From assembly GCF_023509035.1 (NCBI RefSeq), contig NZ_CP075583.1:4154001-4218000 (forward strand): DNA of 64,000 nt, read 5' to 3'. Position numbers and translations under genes: made by a program. The notes beneath the pieces were generated by a model. The model saw nothing but the letters and a program-made list of their open reading frames with translations. It was not told the origin of the DNA and did not search any database. Position 1 is the stretch's first letter. Each line of letters begins with the position of its first letter. Positions 17,521 to 26,348 of this stretch are shown one piece after another. Source of the DNA: Janthinobacterium lividum. Its GTDB lineage: Bacteria; Pseudomonadota; Gammaproteobacteria; Burkholderiales; Burkholderiaceae_D.

Positions 17521-19737
17521 ATGCGTACCTTCCGCCTAGCCCCTACCCCGTTCGCCCTGGCCGCCTTCCTGCTGGCCAGCGCCGCCGCCCACGCCCAAAC
17601 CACTGCTGCGACACCGGCCGGCGACGCGCAAACCATGCCCACGGTGGTCGTGAATGCCTCGGCAGATGCCTCGGCGGAAGGCTTGTCCAAAGCCTATGCG
17701 GGTGGCCAGGTGGCGCGCGGCGGACGCATGGGCATCCTCGGCGCCGTGGACATGATGGACTCGCCATTCGGCAGCACCAGTTACACGCAACAATTCATTG
17801 CTGACCAGCAAGCGCGCAGCGTGGGGGACTTGCTGCAAAGCGATCCGGCCGTGCGCATGTCGCGCGGCTATGGTAATTTTCAGGAAGTGTATGTGATACG
17901 CGGTTTCGCCCTCGATTCCGACGACGTGGCGTATAACGGCCTGTACGGCGTGTTGCCCCGTCAATATGTATCGCCGGAACTGCTCGAGCGCGTGGAAGTG
18001 TTCCGCGGCGCTAGCGCCTTCCTGAATGGCGCGGCACCGGGCGGCAGCGGCATCGGCGGCGCCATCAACCTGATGCCCAAGCGTGCCGGCAACACACCGC
18101 TGACGGAATTGACGCTGGGCGTGGAATCGGGCGGCCATGCCTATGCGGCCATCGACGTGGCGCGCCGCTTTGGCGAGAACCAGGAATTTGGCGTGCGCGT
18201 GAATGCCGCCAAACGCCAGGGCGAGACCAGCATCAAGCGCGAAGACCACGACGTGGGCATGTTCTCGGTGGGCCTCGACTATCGTGGCCGCGGCTACCGC
18301 CTGTCGGCCGATGCCGGCTACCAGAATTTCGACTTGGCGGCGCCGCGCCCTTCCATCAGTACCGGCAGCCTGACGGCCTTGCCAGGCGCACCCGATGCAT
18401 CGAAGAACTTTGCACAACCGTGGAGCTATTCGAAGGAACACGATGTGTTCGGCACGGCGCGCGCCGAAGTGGACCTTGCCAAGGATGTGGTGGCCTGGGC
18501 CGCGTTTGGCAGCCGTTCGACGAAGGAGTCGAACAGCCTGGCCCAACCGACGTTGAGCTCACTCAATGGCGATGCCAGCGTGTACCGCTTCGATAATGCG
18601 CGCAAGCAGGAAATCCGCACGGGTGAACTGGGCATCCGGGGCAAGATCCGCACGGGCACCGTCCGGCACACCGTGGTGGCCAGCTGGTCCGGTCACTGGA
18701 ATGAAGCAAAAAATGCGTACGCGATCAGTGACTACGCGGGCTTGCCGACGAATATCTACCATCCGCTGGACGTGGCCATGCCACCCACCCTGCCCGCGAA
18801 CTCGGGCGGCGTGATGAGCGACCCGCGCCTCACCCAGAAAACCATCCTCAGCAGCTACGCCGTGGCCGATACCATGGCCTTCCTCGACGACAAGCTGCTG
18901 CTGACCGTGGGCCTGCGCCGCCAGCAGATCCGCGACGCGGCGTATGCCTACGGCACGGCCGTGCAGTACTCCAGCTATGACAAGAGCGCCACCACGCCCG
19001 TGGCCGGCATCGTCTACAAGGCCAGCAAGAACGTGTCGCTGTACGCCAACTACATCGAGGCGCTGGTCAAGGGACCCATTGCCAGCGGTACCTACTTTAA
19101 TGGCAAGAACGACCTGCCGTTGAGCAACAAGGGCGAGGTATTCTCGCCATACAAGTCGAAGCAGAAGGAAATCGGCGTCAAGTACGACGGTGGCAGGCTG
19201 GGCATGAGCGCCGCCTTGTTTTCCACGGCCAAGCCTTTGCCGGCCGTGGTCGGCTCGCGCGCTACCCTGTCGGGCGAACAGCGCAACCAGGGCCTGGAAC
19301 TGTCACTCTTCGGTACGCCAATGGCAGGGGTGCGCCTGCTGGGCGGCCTGACCTGGCTCGATACGGAACAGCGCAAGACGGACAAACCGGCCAACAATGG
19401 CAAGGATGCCATCGGCGCGCCAAAAACACAGCTCAGCGTGGGCGGCGAATGGGATGTCCCCGGCGCGCCTGGCCTGTCGCTGAACGCCCGTACCATCTAC
19501 ACCTCGACACAGTATGCGGATCTGGCCAACAGCAAACAGTTGCCATCCTGGACCCGCGTCGATATCGGCGCGCGCTACCTGACGCAGGTGGCGGGCCGTG
19601 ACGTGACCTTGCGGGCGCGCATCGACAACGTAGCCGACCGCAGCTACTGGGCATCGGCTGTCTCCTCGTTCGACGCCGGCAGCCTCGTGCTGGCCGCGCC
19701 GCGCACCTTCGTCCTGTCAGGCAGCGTGGCGTTCTAA
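17521..19737 (+). CDS. TonB-dependent siderophore receptor
   Basis: A 738-residue outer-membrane receptor. The signal peptide (1-26) ends in AAHAQ. The plug domain follows at ~75-180 (AVRMSRGYGNFQEVYVIRGFALDSDDVAYNG and the VEVFRGASAFLNGAAPGGSGIGGAINLMPK block typical of ferric-siderophore receptors). A 22-strand barrel extends to the C-terminal phenylalanine (VLSGSVAF). It imports ferric siderophores with TonB-ExbBD energy. The Fur box directly upstream shows iron control. No siderophore synthesis genes are in the window, so it may take up xenosiderophores (inference). A strong terminator follows. Confidence 0.95.
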   Translation: MRTFRLAPTPFALAAFLLASAAAHAQTTAATPAGDAQTMPTVVVNASADASAEGLSKAYAGGQVARGGRMGILGAVDMMDSPFGSTSYTQQFIADQQARSVGDLLQSDPAVRMSRGYGNFQEVYVIRGFALDSDDVAYNGLYGVLPRQYVSPELLERVEVFRGASAFLNGAAPGGSGIGGAINLMPKRAGNTPLTELTLGVESGGHAYAAIDVARRFGENQEFGVRVNAAKRQGETSIKREDHDVGMFSVGLDYRGRGYRLSADAGYQNFDLAAPRPSISTGSLTALPGAPDASKNFAQPWSYSKEHDVFGTARAEVDLAKDVVAWAAFGSRSTKESNSLAQPTLSSLNGDASVYRFDNARKQEIRTGELGIRGKIRTGTVRHTVVASWSGHWNEAKNAYAISDYAGLPTNIYHPLDVAMPPTLPANSGGVMSDPRLTQKTILSSYAVADTMAFLDDKLLLTVGLRRQQIRDAAYAYGTAVQYSSYDKSATTPVAGIVYKASKNVSLYANYIEALVKGPIASGTYFNGKNDLPLSNKGEVFSPYKSKQKEIGVKYDGGRLGMSAALFSTAKPLPAVVGSRATLSGEQRNQGLELSLFGTPMAGVRLLGGLTWLDTEQRKTDKPANNGKDAIGAPKTQLSVGGEWDVPGAPGLSLNARTIYTSTQYADLANSKQLPSWTRVDIGARYLTQVAGRDVTLRARIDNVADRSYWASAVSSFDAGSLVLAAPRTFVLSGSVAF

Positions 19738-19760
19738 CTCAGCCTCCGCCAGCCTGCGCC

Positions 19761-19793
19761 AAAGCTGTCCCATGAACGGGGCAGCTTTTTTTT
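19761..19793 (+). terminator. Rho-independent terminator after siderophore receptor
   Basis: AAAGCTGTCCC (19761-19771) pairs with GGGGCAGCTTT (19778-19788) apart from one G-U pair. The loop is six bases, followed by a T tract to 19793. It ends the receptor transcript. Confidence 0.85.
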
Positions 19794-19840
19794 CGCGTGC
19801 GCGCCTGTGCCGCAAGGCGCGCTTCGGCGACAATGCCCGC

Positions 19841-20716
19841 ATGAAACGACTCCCTGCCCTGCTGCTCTTGCTCAGCCTATCCCTGCCGGCCGCTGCCCAG
19901 AAGCAAGCCGCCTGCCCGTATGCCGCCTGGAAAAGCGGTTTCAAGGGCGATGCGCGGGCGCAAGCCACGTGCTTGCTGCGCCCTGTGAAACTGTATGCGC
20001 GCCTGGGCGACAGTGCGCCGCTGCCGGACTTTCTTGGCGCCCGCATCGGCCAGTGCACGGGCATCGCCCCGGCCCGCCTGCGCGCCTGGCTGGCCGAGCA
20101 AGGCATAGTCGAAGCGGACGTGGGCGGCGCCGTCGACGCTCCCCTGTCGCGCGCCGTGGGCCGGCTGGCCGCGCCCATGGCCCGCTATTTCGTCATCCAT
20201 GACACCAGCTACCCGAATTTCTTGTTAGAAACCATTCCCGGCCATATCAACGACGCCAGCTGGGATTTCAACGACTTTACCTTGCGCAATCCGGCGCTGG
20301 GCGGCGGCCCGAAAGGCCATGTGTACGTGAACCGCCTCGGCGATTCACTGGCCGTGCGCGACTTTGGCACGCCCGGCTACGCCAGCAAGCTGGAAAAGGA
20401 CAAGCCTTCGCTGACGGGCCTGTTCCTGCACGTGGAACTGGTGCAGCCGCGCCACTCCGTGCCCGGCGGCGGCAAGGGCAACGATGGCCTGGCGCCCGAT
20501 CCCGGCTTTACGCCCGCGCAATACGAGCGCCTGGCGCTGCTGTATATCGCCGCCAGCGTGCGCAAGGGCACGTGGCTGATCCCCGCCTTCCACGCCGTGC
20601 TCGATACGGGATTTGCGAACGGTCATGACGATCCGCAAAACTTTTCGCTGGCCGATTGGTCAGCCTCGCTTTCCCGTCTGCATGCGGCCCTTTTACAGGC
20701 CGATACTGGACAATAA
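19841..20716 (+). CDS. exported protein with amidase-like (N-acetylmuramoyl-L-alanine amidase fold) features
   Basis: About 291 residues with a signal peptide ending in PAAAQ. The central region has YFVIHDTSYPNFL, then FLHVELVQPRHSVPGG, and a C-terminal QYERLALLYIAASVRKGTWLIPAFHAVLD. Placed in this order, they resemble the metal-binding His segments of Amidase_2/PGRP-type peptidoglycan amidases. The match is partial and the enzymatic role is inference. The ATG at 19841 was chosen because the signal peptide starts there; the upstream frame lies in the terminator. Confidence 0.6.
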   Translation: MKRLPALLLLLSLSLPAAAQKQAACPYAAWKSGFKGDARAQATCLLRPVKLYARLGDSAPLPDFLGARIGQCTGIAPARLRAWLAEQGIVEADVGGAVDAPLSRAVGRLAAPMARYFVIHDTSYPNFLLETIPGHINDASWDFNDFTLRNPALGGGPKGHVYVNRLGDSLAVRDFGTPGYASKLEKDKPSLTGLFLHVELVQPRHSVPGGGKGNDGLAPDPGFTPAQYERLALLYIAASVRKGTWLIPAFHAVLDTGFANGHDDPQNFSLADWSASLSRLHAALLQADTGQ

Positions 20717-20784
20717 GGCGTTTCCCTGGCGGTGGATTAGGCGCATACTATTGAAAGCATAGCCATTCCTGTCAGGGAGTTCAG

Positions 20785-21943
20785 GTGAGTATTACCACGA
20801 ATCATCAGGCGGATCGCCAGGCAGGCGCGCGCCATCCACTGCAGCGCGCGCAGCGCCTCTTTGCCATGCGCGACGCCGTCCTCAGCGTCTGGGAACAGCG
20901 CGTGCGCGCCAGCGTACAAGGCGCGGACGAGTTGCTGACACCCATACTCACCAATACCTTGCCGGCCTTTTTTGATAACCTGGCCGAGGCGCTGACCCCG
21001 GGCCACCCGCGCGAAAACGCCACCAGCAACAGCAACGTTCCCGCCGTACATGGCAACGAACGGGCGCGCATGACCAATTACGGCCCGGAACAAGTGATCC
21101 AGGAATACCAGATTTTTTCGCGACTGCTTCGCCGCCGTCGCGCATGAGTCCGGCATCAGCTTGCGCGGCAAGGATTGGCAAGTGATCAACGCATCGATCG
21201 ACGTGGGCATCCGCGAATCGATACGCGAATTTACCAGCATGCACGAAGGCTTCCGGCGCCGCATCGCAGCCGGCCTGTCGCACGACATGCGCAATCCCCT
21301 GGCCGTGATCAGCACCAGCGCCCAGCTGCTGCTCAGGCTAGCGGACCCGGAACGGGTGGTATTGCTGGCGCACAAGATTGCCGAGCACAGCAAGCGACTC
21401 GACAGCATGATCGAGGAATTGCTCGATGGCCTCAGCTACCACCAGGGCCAGCAAATGCCGCTGGCCCTGAGCCAGTTCGATGTGCTGCCCCTGGTGCATG
21501 CCGTGGCCAGCCAGGTCAACCTGCAGCAGCCGGACAAATGCCAGGTCAGCGGGCAAGCCGTCGTCGGCTGGTGGTGCGAGAATTCGCTGCGGCGCGCGCT
21601 GGAAAACCTGCTCGGCAATGCACTCAAGTATGGCGACGACACGCCCATCAGCGTGCATGTGGAAGCGGTCCACGAACGCCTGATCGTCACCGTCCACAAT
21701 GGCGGCCCCGCCATCGCGCCGGAACAGGCCAAACGCATCTTCGACTACCTGCGCCGCGAGAACGACAACCCCGCGCCAGGCTGGGGCATCGGCCTGCCCT
21801 TCGTGCAGAACGTGGCCGAAAGCCACGGCGGCAGCATCGCCGTCGACAGCGCACCCGAAACGGGCACCAGCTTCATCTTCGACGTGCCCGTCGATTGCCG
21901 TCCCTTCGTCCAGCCCGCTGACGTCCCCAAGAGTGACACCTAG
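20785..21943 (+). CDS. sensor histidine kinase (frameshifted)
   Basis: A kinase of about 385 residues if one base is removed. The N-terminal part (GTG start, GGGAG upstream) is an RsbRD-like sensor with WEQRVRASV and TNYGPEQVIQEYQIF. The second part has the H box GLSHDMRNPLAVIS, N box ALENLLGNALKYG and G2 box GWGIGLPFVQNVAESHGG. A T6 run at 21113-21118 breaks the frame; with T5 the text reads QIFRDCFAAVAHESGI, as expected. There is no membrane segment, so it is a cytoplasmic kinase. It sits 128 bp before the Anbu operon in the same direction; no response regulator is adjacent. Confidence 0.82.
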
Positions 21944-21944
21944 C

Positions 21945-21959
21945 GCACCGAATTGGTGC
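21945..21959 (+). promoter_or_regulatory. NtrC-type enhancer site upstream of Anbu operon
   Basis: GCACCGAATTGGTGC matches the NtrC consensus GCAC-N7-GTGC exactly and resembles the GCACC-N5-GGTGC sites of enteric glnA. Its centre is about 93 bases upstream of the start predicted from the sigma-54 element at 22018-22034. It could also act as a hairpin just after the kinase stop. Confidence 0.65.
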
Positions 21960-21961
21960 GA

Positions 21962-21979
21962 GTGGCGGCGCAACGCCAC
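21962..21979 (+). repeat. short hairpin after NtrC-type site
   Basis: GTGGCG (21962-21967) and CGCCAC (21974-21979) are a perfect inverted repeat with a 6-base loop, immediately after the NtrC-like palindrome. Together they form two tandem hairpins behind the kinase gene. No T tract follows, so it is a weak terminator at best. Confidence 0.4.
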
Positions 21980-22017
21980 AAAAGTGGTCATATTTGCACC
22001 TTCCCGCGCCCGCCCCG

Positions 22018-22034
22018 TTGGCACGTTTCCTGCT
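22018..22034 (+). promoter_or_regulatory. sigma-54 (RpoN) -24/-12 promoter of the Anbu operon
   Basis: TTGGCACGTTTCCTGCT has the invariant GG (22020-22021) and GC (22032-22033) separated by exactly ten bases. It also has the TGGCACG block of the consensus TGGCACG-N4-TTGC. The predicted start is near 22045, 27 bases before the first ATG. Confidence 0.72.
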
Positions 22035-22071
22035 GAGCTATACATAGACACGGCTCAAGGGGAATCACAAC

Positions 22072-23526
22072 ATGGCAAATTTTTTCAATGAAATGACTGC
22101 GGATGAAGTGGGTACGGACAGCAAGGTACGTGAACACTATCGTGAATTTGACAATTGGCTGGCGCAGCAATCCCCCGAGACCATCGCCCGCAAGCGGGCC
22201 GAAGCCGACCTGACGTTCCGCCGGGTCGGCATCACGTTCGCCGTCTACGGCGACGATGCCGGCACGGAACGGTTGATACCGTTCGACACCATCCCGCGCA
22301 TCATCCCTGCCGCCGAATGGGCGCAGATGCAGACGGGCCTGGTGCAGCGCGTGCAAGCCTTGAACATGTTCATCCATGATATTTATCATGAGCAAAACAT
22401 CATCAAGGCGGGCATCATTCCCGCCGAGCAAATCTACAAGAACGCGCAATACCGCCCGGAAATGCAGGGCATTGCCGTCGCCTCCGACATTTATGCCCAC
22501 ATCGCCGGCGTCGATATCGTGCGTGCGGGCCAGGGCGAGTTCTATGTGCTGGAAGACAACTTGCGGGTGCCGTCCGGCGTGTCTTACATGCTGGAAGACC
22601 GCAAGATGATGATGCGGCTGTTCCCGGAGCTGTTCGCCCGCAACCGCATCGCCCCCGTCGACCATTACCCGGACATGCTGCTCGACAACCTGCGCTCCGT
22701 CGCCCCGATGGGCGTGGATGACCCGACTGTCGTCGTCATGACGCCCGGCATGTACAACTCCGCCTACTTCGAACATGCCTTCCTGGCCCAGCAAATGGGC
22801 GTGGAACTGGTCGAAGGCAAGGATTTGTTTGTCAACGACAATTCCGTGTACATGCGCACCACGCGGGGACCGAAGAGAGTCGACGTGATCTACCGCCGGG
22901 TCGACGACGATTTCCTCGACCCGCTGGCGTTCCGCTCCGACTCCTCGCTGGGCGTGCCGGGCCTGCTGTCCGTGTACCGCGCGGGCCGGGTGACTTTGGC
23001 GAACGCCATCGGCACGGGCGTGGCCGACGACAAGTCGATCTACCCCTTCGTGCCCGACATGATCAAGTTTTACCTGTCGCAGGAACCGATACTCAACAAC
23101 GTACCCACCTATCAGTGCCGCAAGCCGGCCGACCTGTCCTACGTGCTGGCGAACCTGGCGAAACTGGTCGTCAAGGAAGTGCATGGCGCGGGCGGCTATG
23201 GCATGCTGGTGGGGCCGGCGTCCAGCCTGGCGCAGATCGAGGATTTCCGCCAGCGCCTGCTGGCCAATCCGGGCGGCTACATCGCCCAGCCCACCCTCGC
23301 CCTGTCCGCCTGCCCCACGTATGTCGAGGCTGGCATCGCGCCGCGCCATATCGATCTGCGCCCGTTCGTGCTGTCCGGCAAGACGATTTCCATGGTGCCC
23401 GGCGGCCTGACCCGCGTGGCGCTGGGTGAAGGCTCGCTGGTGGTCAATTCCTCGCAAGGGGGCGGCACCAAGGATACCTGGGTACTGGAAGCCACATCCG
23501 CTTTTGCAGGAGAGAAAACATGCTGA
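22072..23526 (+). CDS. circularly permuted type 2 ATP-grasp protein (DUF404/DUF407)
   Basis: 484 residues, the family's usual size. The conserved blocks are ALNMFIHDIYHEQNIIKAGIIP, FYVLEDNLRVPSGVSYMLEDR, and the C-terminal KEVHGAGGYGMLVGP plus RHIDLRPFVL that form the permuted ATP-grasp site. Such enzymes probably make a peptide or amide bond; the substrate is unknown. It is the first gene of the four-gene Anbu operon. AAGGGGA precedes the ATG, and the gene overlaps the next by 7 bases. Sigma-54/NtrC-type elements sit upstream. Confidence 0.93.
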   Translation: MANFFNEMTADEVGTDSKVREHYREFDNWLAQQSPETIARKRAEADLTFRRVGITFAVYGDDAGTERLIPFDTIPRIIPAAEWAQMQTGLVQRVQALNMFIHDIYHEQNIIKAGIIPAEQIYKNAQYRPEMQGIAVASDIYAHIAGVDIVRAGQGEFYVLEDNLRVPSGVSYMLEDRKMMMRLFPELFARNRIAPVDHYPDMLLDNLRSVAPMGVDDPTVVVMTPGMYNSAYFEHAFLAQQMGVELVEGKDLFVNDNSVYMRTTRGPKRVDVIYRRVDDDFLDPLAFRSDSSLGVPGLLSVYRAGRVTLANAIGTGVADDKSIYPFVPDMIKFYLSQEPILNNVPTYQCRKPADLSYVLANLAKLVVKEVHGAGGYGMLVGPASSLAQIEDFRQRLLANPGGYIAQPTLALSACPTYVEAGIAPRHIDLRPFVLSGKTISMVPGGLTRVALGEGSLVVNSSQGGGTKDTWVLEATSAFAGEKTC

Positions 23527-24464
23527 GCCGCACTGCCGATCATTTGTTCTGGATGGCCCGCTACACGGAGCGGGCGGAAAATACGGCGCGCATGTTGGAC
23601 GTCAACATGCAAACGTCGATGCTGCCCCAGTCCGAGCAAGACGCGGAACAGGGCTGGCGCGCCACCCTGGGCATTTCCGAGCTGCAAAGCGCATACGACC
23701 ATAAATATGGCCGTTTTCATACGCGCGACGTGCTCGACTTCATGGTGCGCGACCCGAACAATCCGTCGTCCATCCTCGCCTGCCTGACGGGCGCGCGCGA
23801 AAACGCCCGTGCCGTGCGCGGTACCCTGACGACGGAAGTGTGGGAAATCCAGAACGCCACCTGGCTCGACATGCAGAAACGCCTGAAGAGCAATTTGCTG
23901 GAAACGGACCCCAGCCAGTTCTTCGAGTGGGTCAAGTACCGCTCGCATCTGTCGCGCGGCGTGACGTTGGGCACCATGCTCAAGGATGAGGCGATTCACT
24001 TCATTCGCCTGGGCACCTTCCTCGAGCGGGCCGACAACACGGCGCGCATCCTCGACGTGAAGTTCCACGGCGCGCGCGACACGTCGAAAGACATCACCCA
24101 ACGCGATTTCTACTACTGGGCGGCGCTGCTGCGCTCCGTTTCCGGCTTCGAAATTTACCGCAAGGTCTACCGCGACGTGATCACCCCGGCGCGGGTGGCG
24201 GAATTGCTGATGCTGCGCGGCGACATGCCGCGTTCCTTGCTGGCCTGCATGGATGACGTGGTGGAAAACCTGAAACATATCCGCAACGATGTCTCCGCCG
24301 ATACGGAGCGGTTTGCTGGCAAATTGCACGCGGAGCTGAAATTTGGCCATATCGACGACATCATGAAGGCTGGCTTGCACCATACATTGACGGAATTTCT
24401 GGAAAACATCTACGACCTGGGCAACCGGGTCAGCCGCGACTTCCTCGTTCCCTTGGCGGCCTGA
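23520..24464 (+). CDS. alpha-E domain-containing protein (COG2307)
   Basis: A 314-residue, mostly helical protein with the family N-terminus MLSRTADHLFWMARYTERAENTARML and a matching second block FLERADNTARILDVKFH. Alpha-E proteins almost always sit beside a permuted ATP-grasp gene and are thought to act with it; activity is unproven. It overlaps the ATP-grasp gene and shares a base with the transglutaminase start, so translation is coupled along the operon. Confidence 0.93.
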   Translation: MLSRTADHLFWMARYTERAENTARMLDVNMQTSMLPQSEQDAEQGWRATLGISELQSAYDHKYGRFHTRDVLDFMVRDPNNPSSILACLTGARENARAVRGTLTTEVWEIQNATWLDMQKRLKSNLLETDPSQFFEWVKYRSHLSRGVTLGTMLKDEAIHFIRLGTFLERADNTARILDVKFHGARDTSKDITQRDFYYWAALLRSVSGFEIYRKVYRDVITPARVAELLMLRGDMPRSLLACMDDVVENLKHIRNDVSADTERFAGKLHAELKFGHIDDIMKAGLHHTLTEFLENIYDLGNRVSRDFLVPLAA

Positions 24465-25271
24465 TGCAGCTCACTATCCGCCACGAAACCCATTACGCCT
24501 ACAGTGCGCCGCTGGCCTACACCATCCAGCAGCTGCACCTGACGCCGCGTATCGAGCCGCAGCAGCGGGCGCTTTCCTGGCAAATCACCACGCCGGGCCG
24601 GTGCCACGCCTACACGGATGCCTACGGCAATCTGTCGCACATGCTGACGATTAACGGCAGCCATCACTCCCTGAGCCTGGTGGCGCATGGCGTGGTGGAA
24701 ACCATTTATCCGCACAAGGGACGGCTGAATCTGATCGATACCTTGTCGCCGCTGTTGTTTACCATGCCCACGCCACTGACGCAGGCCAATCCCGCCATTC
24801 TGGAGTTGGCGGCCGCAAGCCTGCCGGACCGTAGGGTCACGGCAGGCACCGGGCACTGCTGCGCCTGGCCGAGCACATCGTCGGCAAGGTGGCGTATGAA
24901 AGCGGCGCTACCATGGTTACCACCACGGCCGGCGATGCGCTGGCCCTGGGGCGCGGCGTGTGCCAGGACCATGCACATCTGTTCCTGGCTTGCTGCCACG
25001 CCTGGGGCATCCCGGCCCGCTATGTCTCCGGCTATATCGATCCGGGCACGACGGGCCACGCGGCCAGCCATGCCTGGGTCGATGCCTGGGCCGAGGATAC
25101 GGATTTCGCGGGCTGGGTCAGCATCGACGTCACCCATGCGCGGCTGATGACGGATGCGTATTGCCGCCTGGCCATCGGCCGCGACTACGATTCGGCGGCC
25201 CCGGTACGCGGCGTGCGCCAGGGGGTGGCACGGAAACCTTGAGAGTCGATGTCCAGATCGTGCCCGTATAA
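24464..25271 (+). CDS. transglutaminase family protein (frameshifted twice)
   Basis: About 269 residues when two missing bases are restored. The N-terminal beta domain (MQLTIRHETHYAYSAPL) is followed by the transglutaminase/protease core: Cys in GRGVCQDHAHLFLACC, His in ASHAWVDAW, and Asp in VSIDVTHAR. Restoring one G at 24851-24853 gives TGALLRLAEHIVGKVAYES. Restoring one G at 25221-25225 gives RQGGGTETLRVDVQIVPV and the TAA at 25269. Third gene of the Anbu operon, of the COG1305 type normally found there. It probably hydrolyses or forms amide bonds. Confidence 0.85.
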
Positions 25272-25289
25272 CTGGCAGGAATGAGGCTG

Positions 25290-25322
25290 GCCGGGCCTTG
25301 CCAGCAGGTGGCACGGCCCGGC
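25290..25322 (+). repeat. GC-rich inverted repeat between transglutaminase and anbu genes
   Basis: GCCGGGCC (25290-25297) and GGCCCGGC (25315-25322) can form an 8-bp hairpin in the 90-base gap before the Anbu gene. It may attenuate or process the transcript between operon genes. No T tract follows. Confidence 0.4.
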
Positions 25323-25361
25323 TGGTGTAGAATGCTACCCCTTTTGACTTGATTTACAACG

Positions 25362-26240
25362 ATGACTTATTGCATAGGCATGCGCCTCAACGAAGGCCTG
25401 GTCTTCCTGTCCGACTCCCGCACCAACGCCGGCGTGGACCAGGTGGGCACCTTCCGCAAGATGAGCGTGTTCGAAAACCCGGGCGACCGCATGCTGGTCC
25501 TGATGACGGCCGGCAACTTGTCGATCTCGCAGGCGATCCGCCAGATCGTTTCCGAACACGTCGATGCGGATGGCCGCAGCATCTGGAACGTGGCCAGCAT
25601 GTACGACGCGGCGCGCATCGTGGGCGAAGCCGTGCGCACCGTGCACCTGCGCGAAGCGAAGGCCCTGGCCGACTGCGGCATCGATTTCAATGTCAGCATC
25701 ATTCTGGGCGGCCAGATAGGCGCCGAGCGCTGCCGGCTGTTCCAGGTATATTCGGCCGGCAATTTCATCGAATCGCACGATGAAAACACGTATTTCCAGA
25801 TCGGCGAAGCGAAATATGGCAAGCCCATCATCGACAGGGTCATCAACCCGTTTACGCGCCTGGATGAAGCGGCCAAGTGCGCGCTCATTTCCATGGATTC
25901 GACCTTGCGCTCGAACATTTCCGTCGGCTTGCCGCTCGATTTGCTCGTCTACGAGACGGGCAGCCTGGCCGTCACGCGCTTCGTCACCATCGATGAAAAG
26001 AACCAGTATTTCCGCATGATCCGCGACACCTGGGGCGAACAATTAAAACATGTGTTTGAAGGCATCGTCGATCCCGTGTGGAATGCGGCGCCGGAAACCA
26101 CCACGAACGTGCTGTCCTCAAGCAATATGCACAGCAAGCCCGTGCGCGTGGCCATCCCCGACCACGTGAGCCGCGGCGGCCTGACCGTGGCGCCCTTGCA
26201 ATCGCTGGCGCAGCAGTTCAGCGACGACAAGCAGCATTGA
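25362..26240 (+). CDS. Anbu proteasome-type peptidase (ancestral beta-subunit/HslV relative)
   Basis: 292 residues. After Met removal the N-terminal Thr (MTYCIGMRL) is the nucleophile. Counting from it, Asp17 (LSDSRTNAG) and Lys32 (FRKMSVF) complete the proteasome-like triad. Length and sequence fit Anbu rather than HslV (about 175 residues) or 20S beta subunits, and no HslU-like ATPase is adjacent. Anbu forms homo-oligomeric helical or ring assemblies; its substrates are not firmly known. It is the last gene of the operon with ATP-grasp, alpha-E and transglutaminase genes, followed by a hairpin terminator. Confidence 0.93.
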   Translation: MTYCIGMRLNEGLVFLSDSRTNAGVDQVGTFRKMSVFENPGDRMLVLMTAGNLSISQAIRQIVSEHVDADGRSIWNVASMYDAARIVGEAVRTVHLREAKALADCGIDFNVSIILGGQIGAERCRLFQVYSAGNFIESHDENTYFQIGEAKYGKPIIDRVINPFTRLDEAAKCALISMDSTLRSNISVGLPLDLLVYETGSLAVTRFVTIDEKNQYFRMIRDTWGEQLKHVFEGIVDPVWNAAPETTTNVLSSSNMHSKPVRVAIPDHVSRGGLTVAPLQSLAQQFSDDKQH

Positions 26241-26249
26241 CCGTTGACA

Positions 26250-26266
26250 GGCCCGCTGCGCGGGCC
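26250..26266 (+). terminator. hairpin after Anbu gene
   Basis: GGCCCGC (26250-26256) and GCGGGCC (26260-26266) form a perfect stem with a TGC loop, starting 10 bases after the Anbu stop. There is no T tract, so it is either an imperfect terminator or a 3'-end stabiliser. Confidence 0.5.
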
Positions 26267-26348
26267 ACTGGACAAGTCGCTTTGCGCGTGCTTTTATGGC
26301 AATATGGGTTGACATTTAATCCAGATTGACCTGAAAGGCAGGTGGCGC

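Noticed and set aside
21944..21979. The two tandem hairpins as a kinase terminator
   Set aside because: There is no T tract, and the first palindrome matches an NtrC site too exactly to call it only a hairpin.
21988..23457. 489-codon open frame antisense to the ATP-grasp gene
   Set aside because: His/Gln/Ala-rich shadow with no recognisable domain; the plus strand encodes a well-conserved family.
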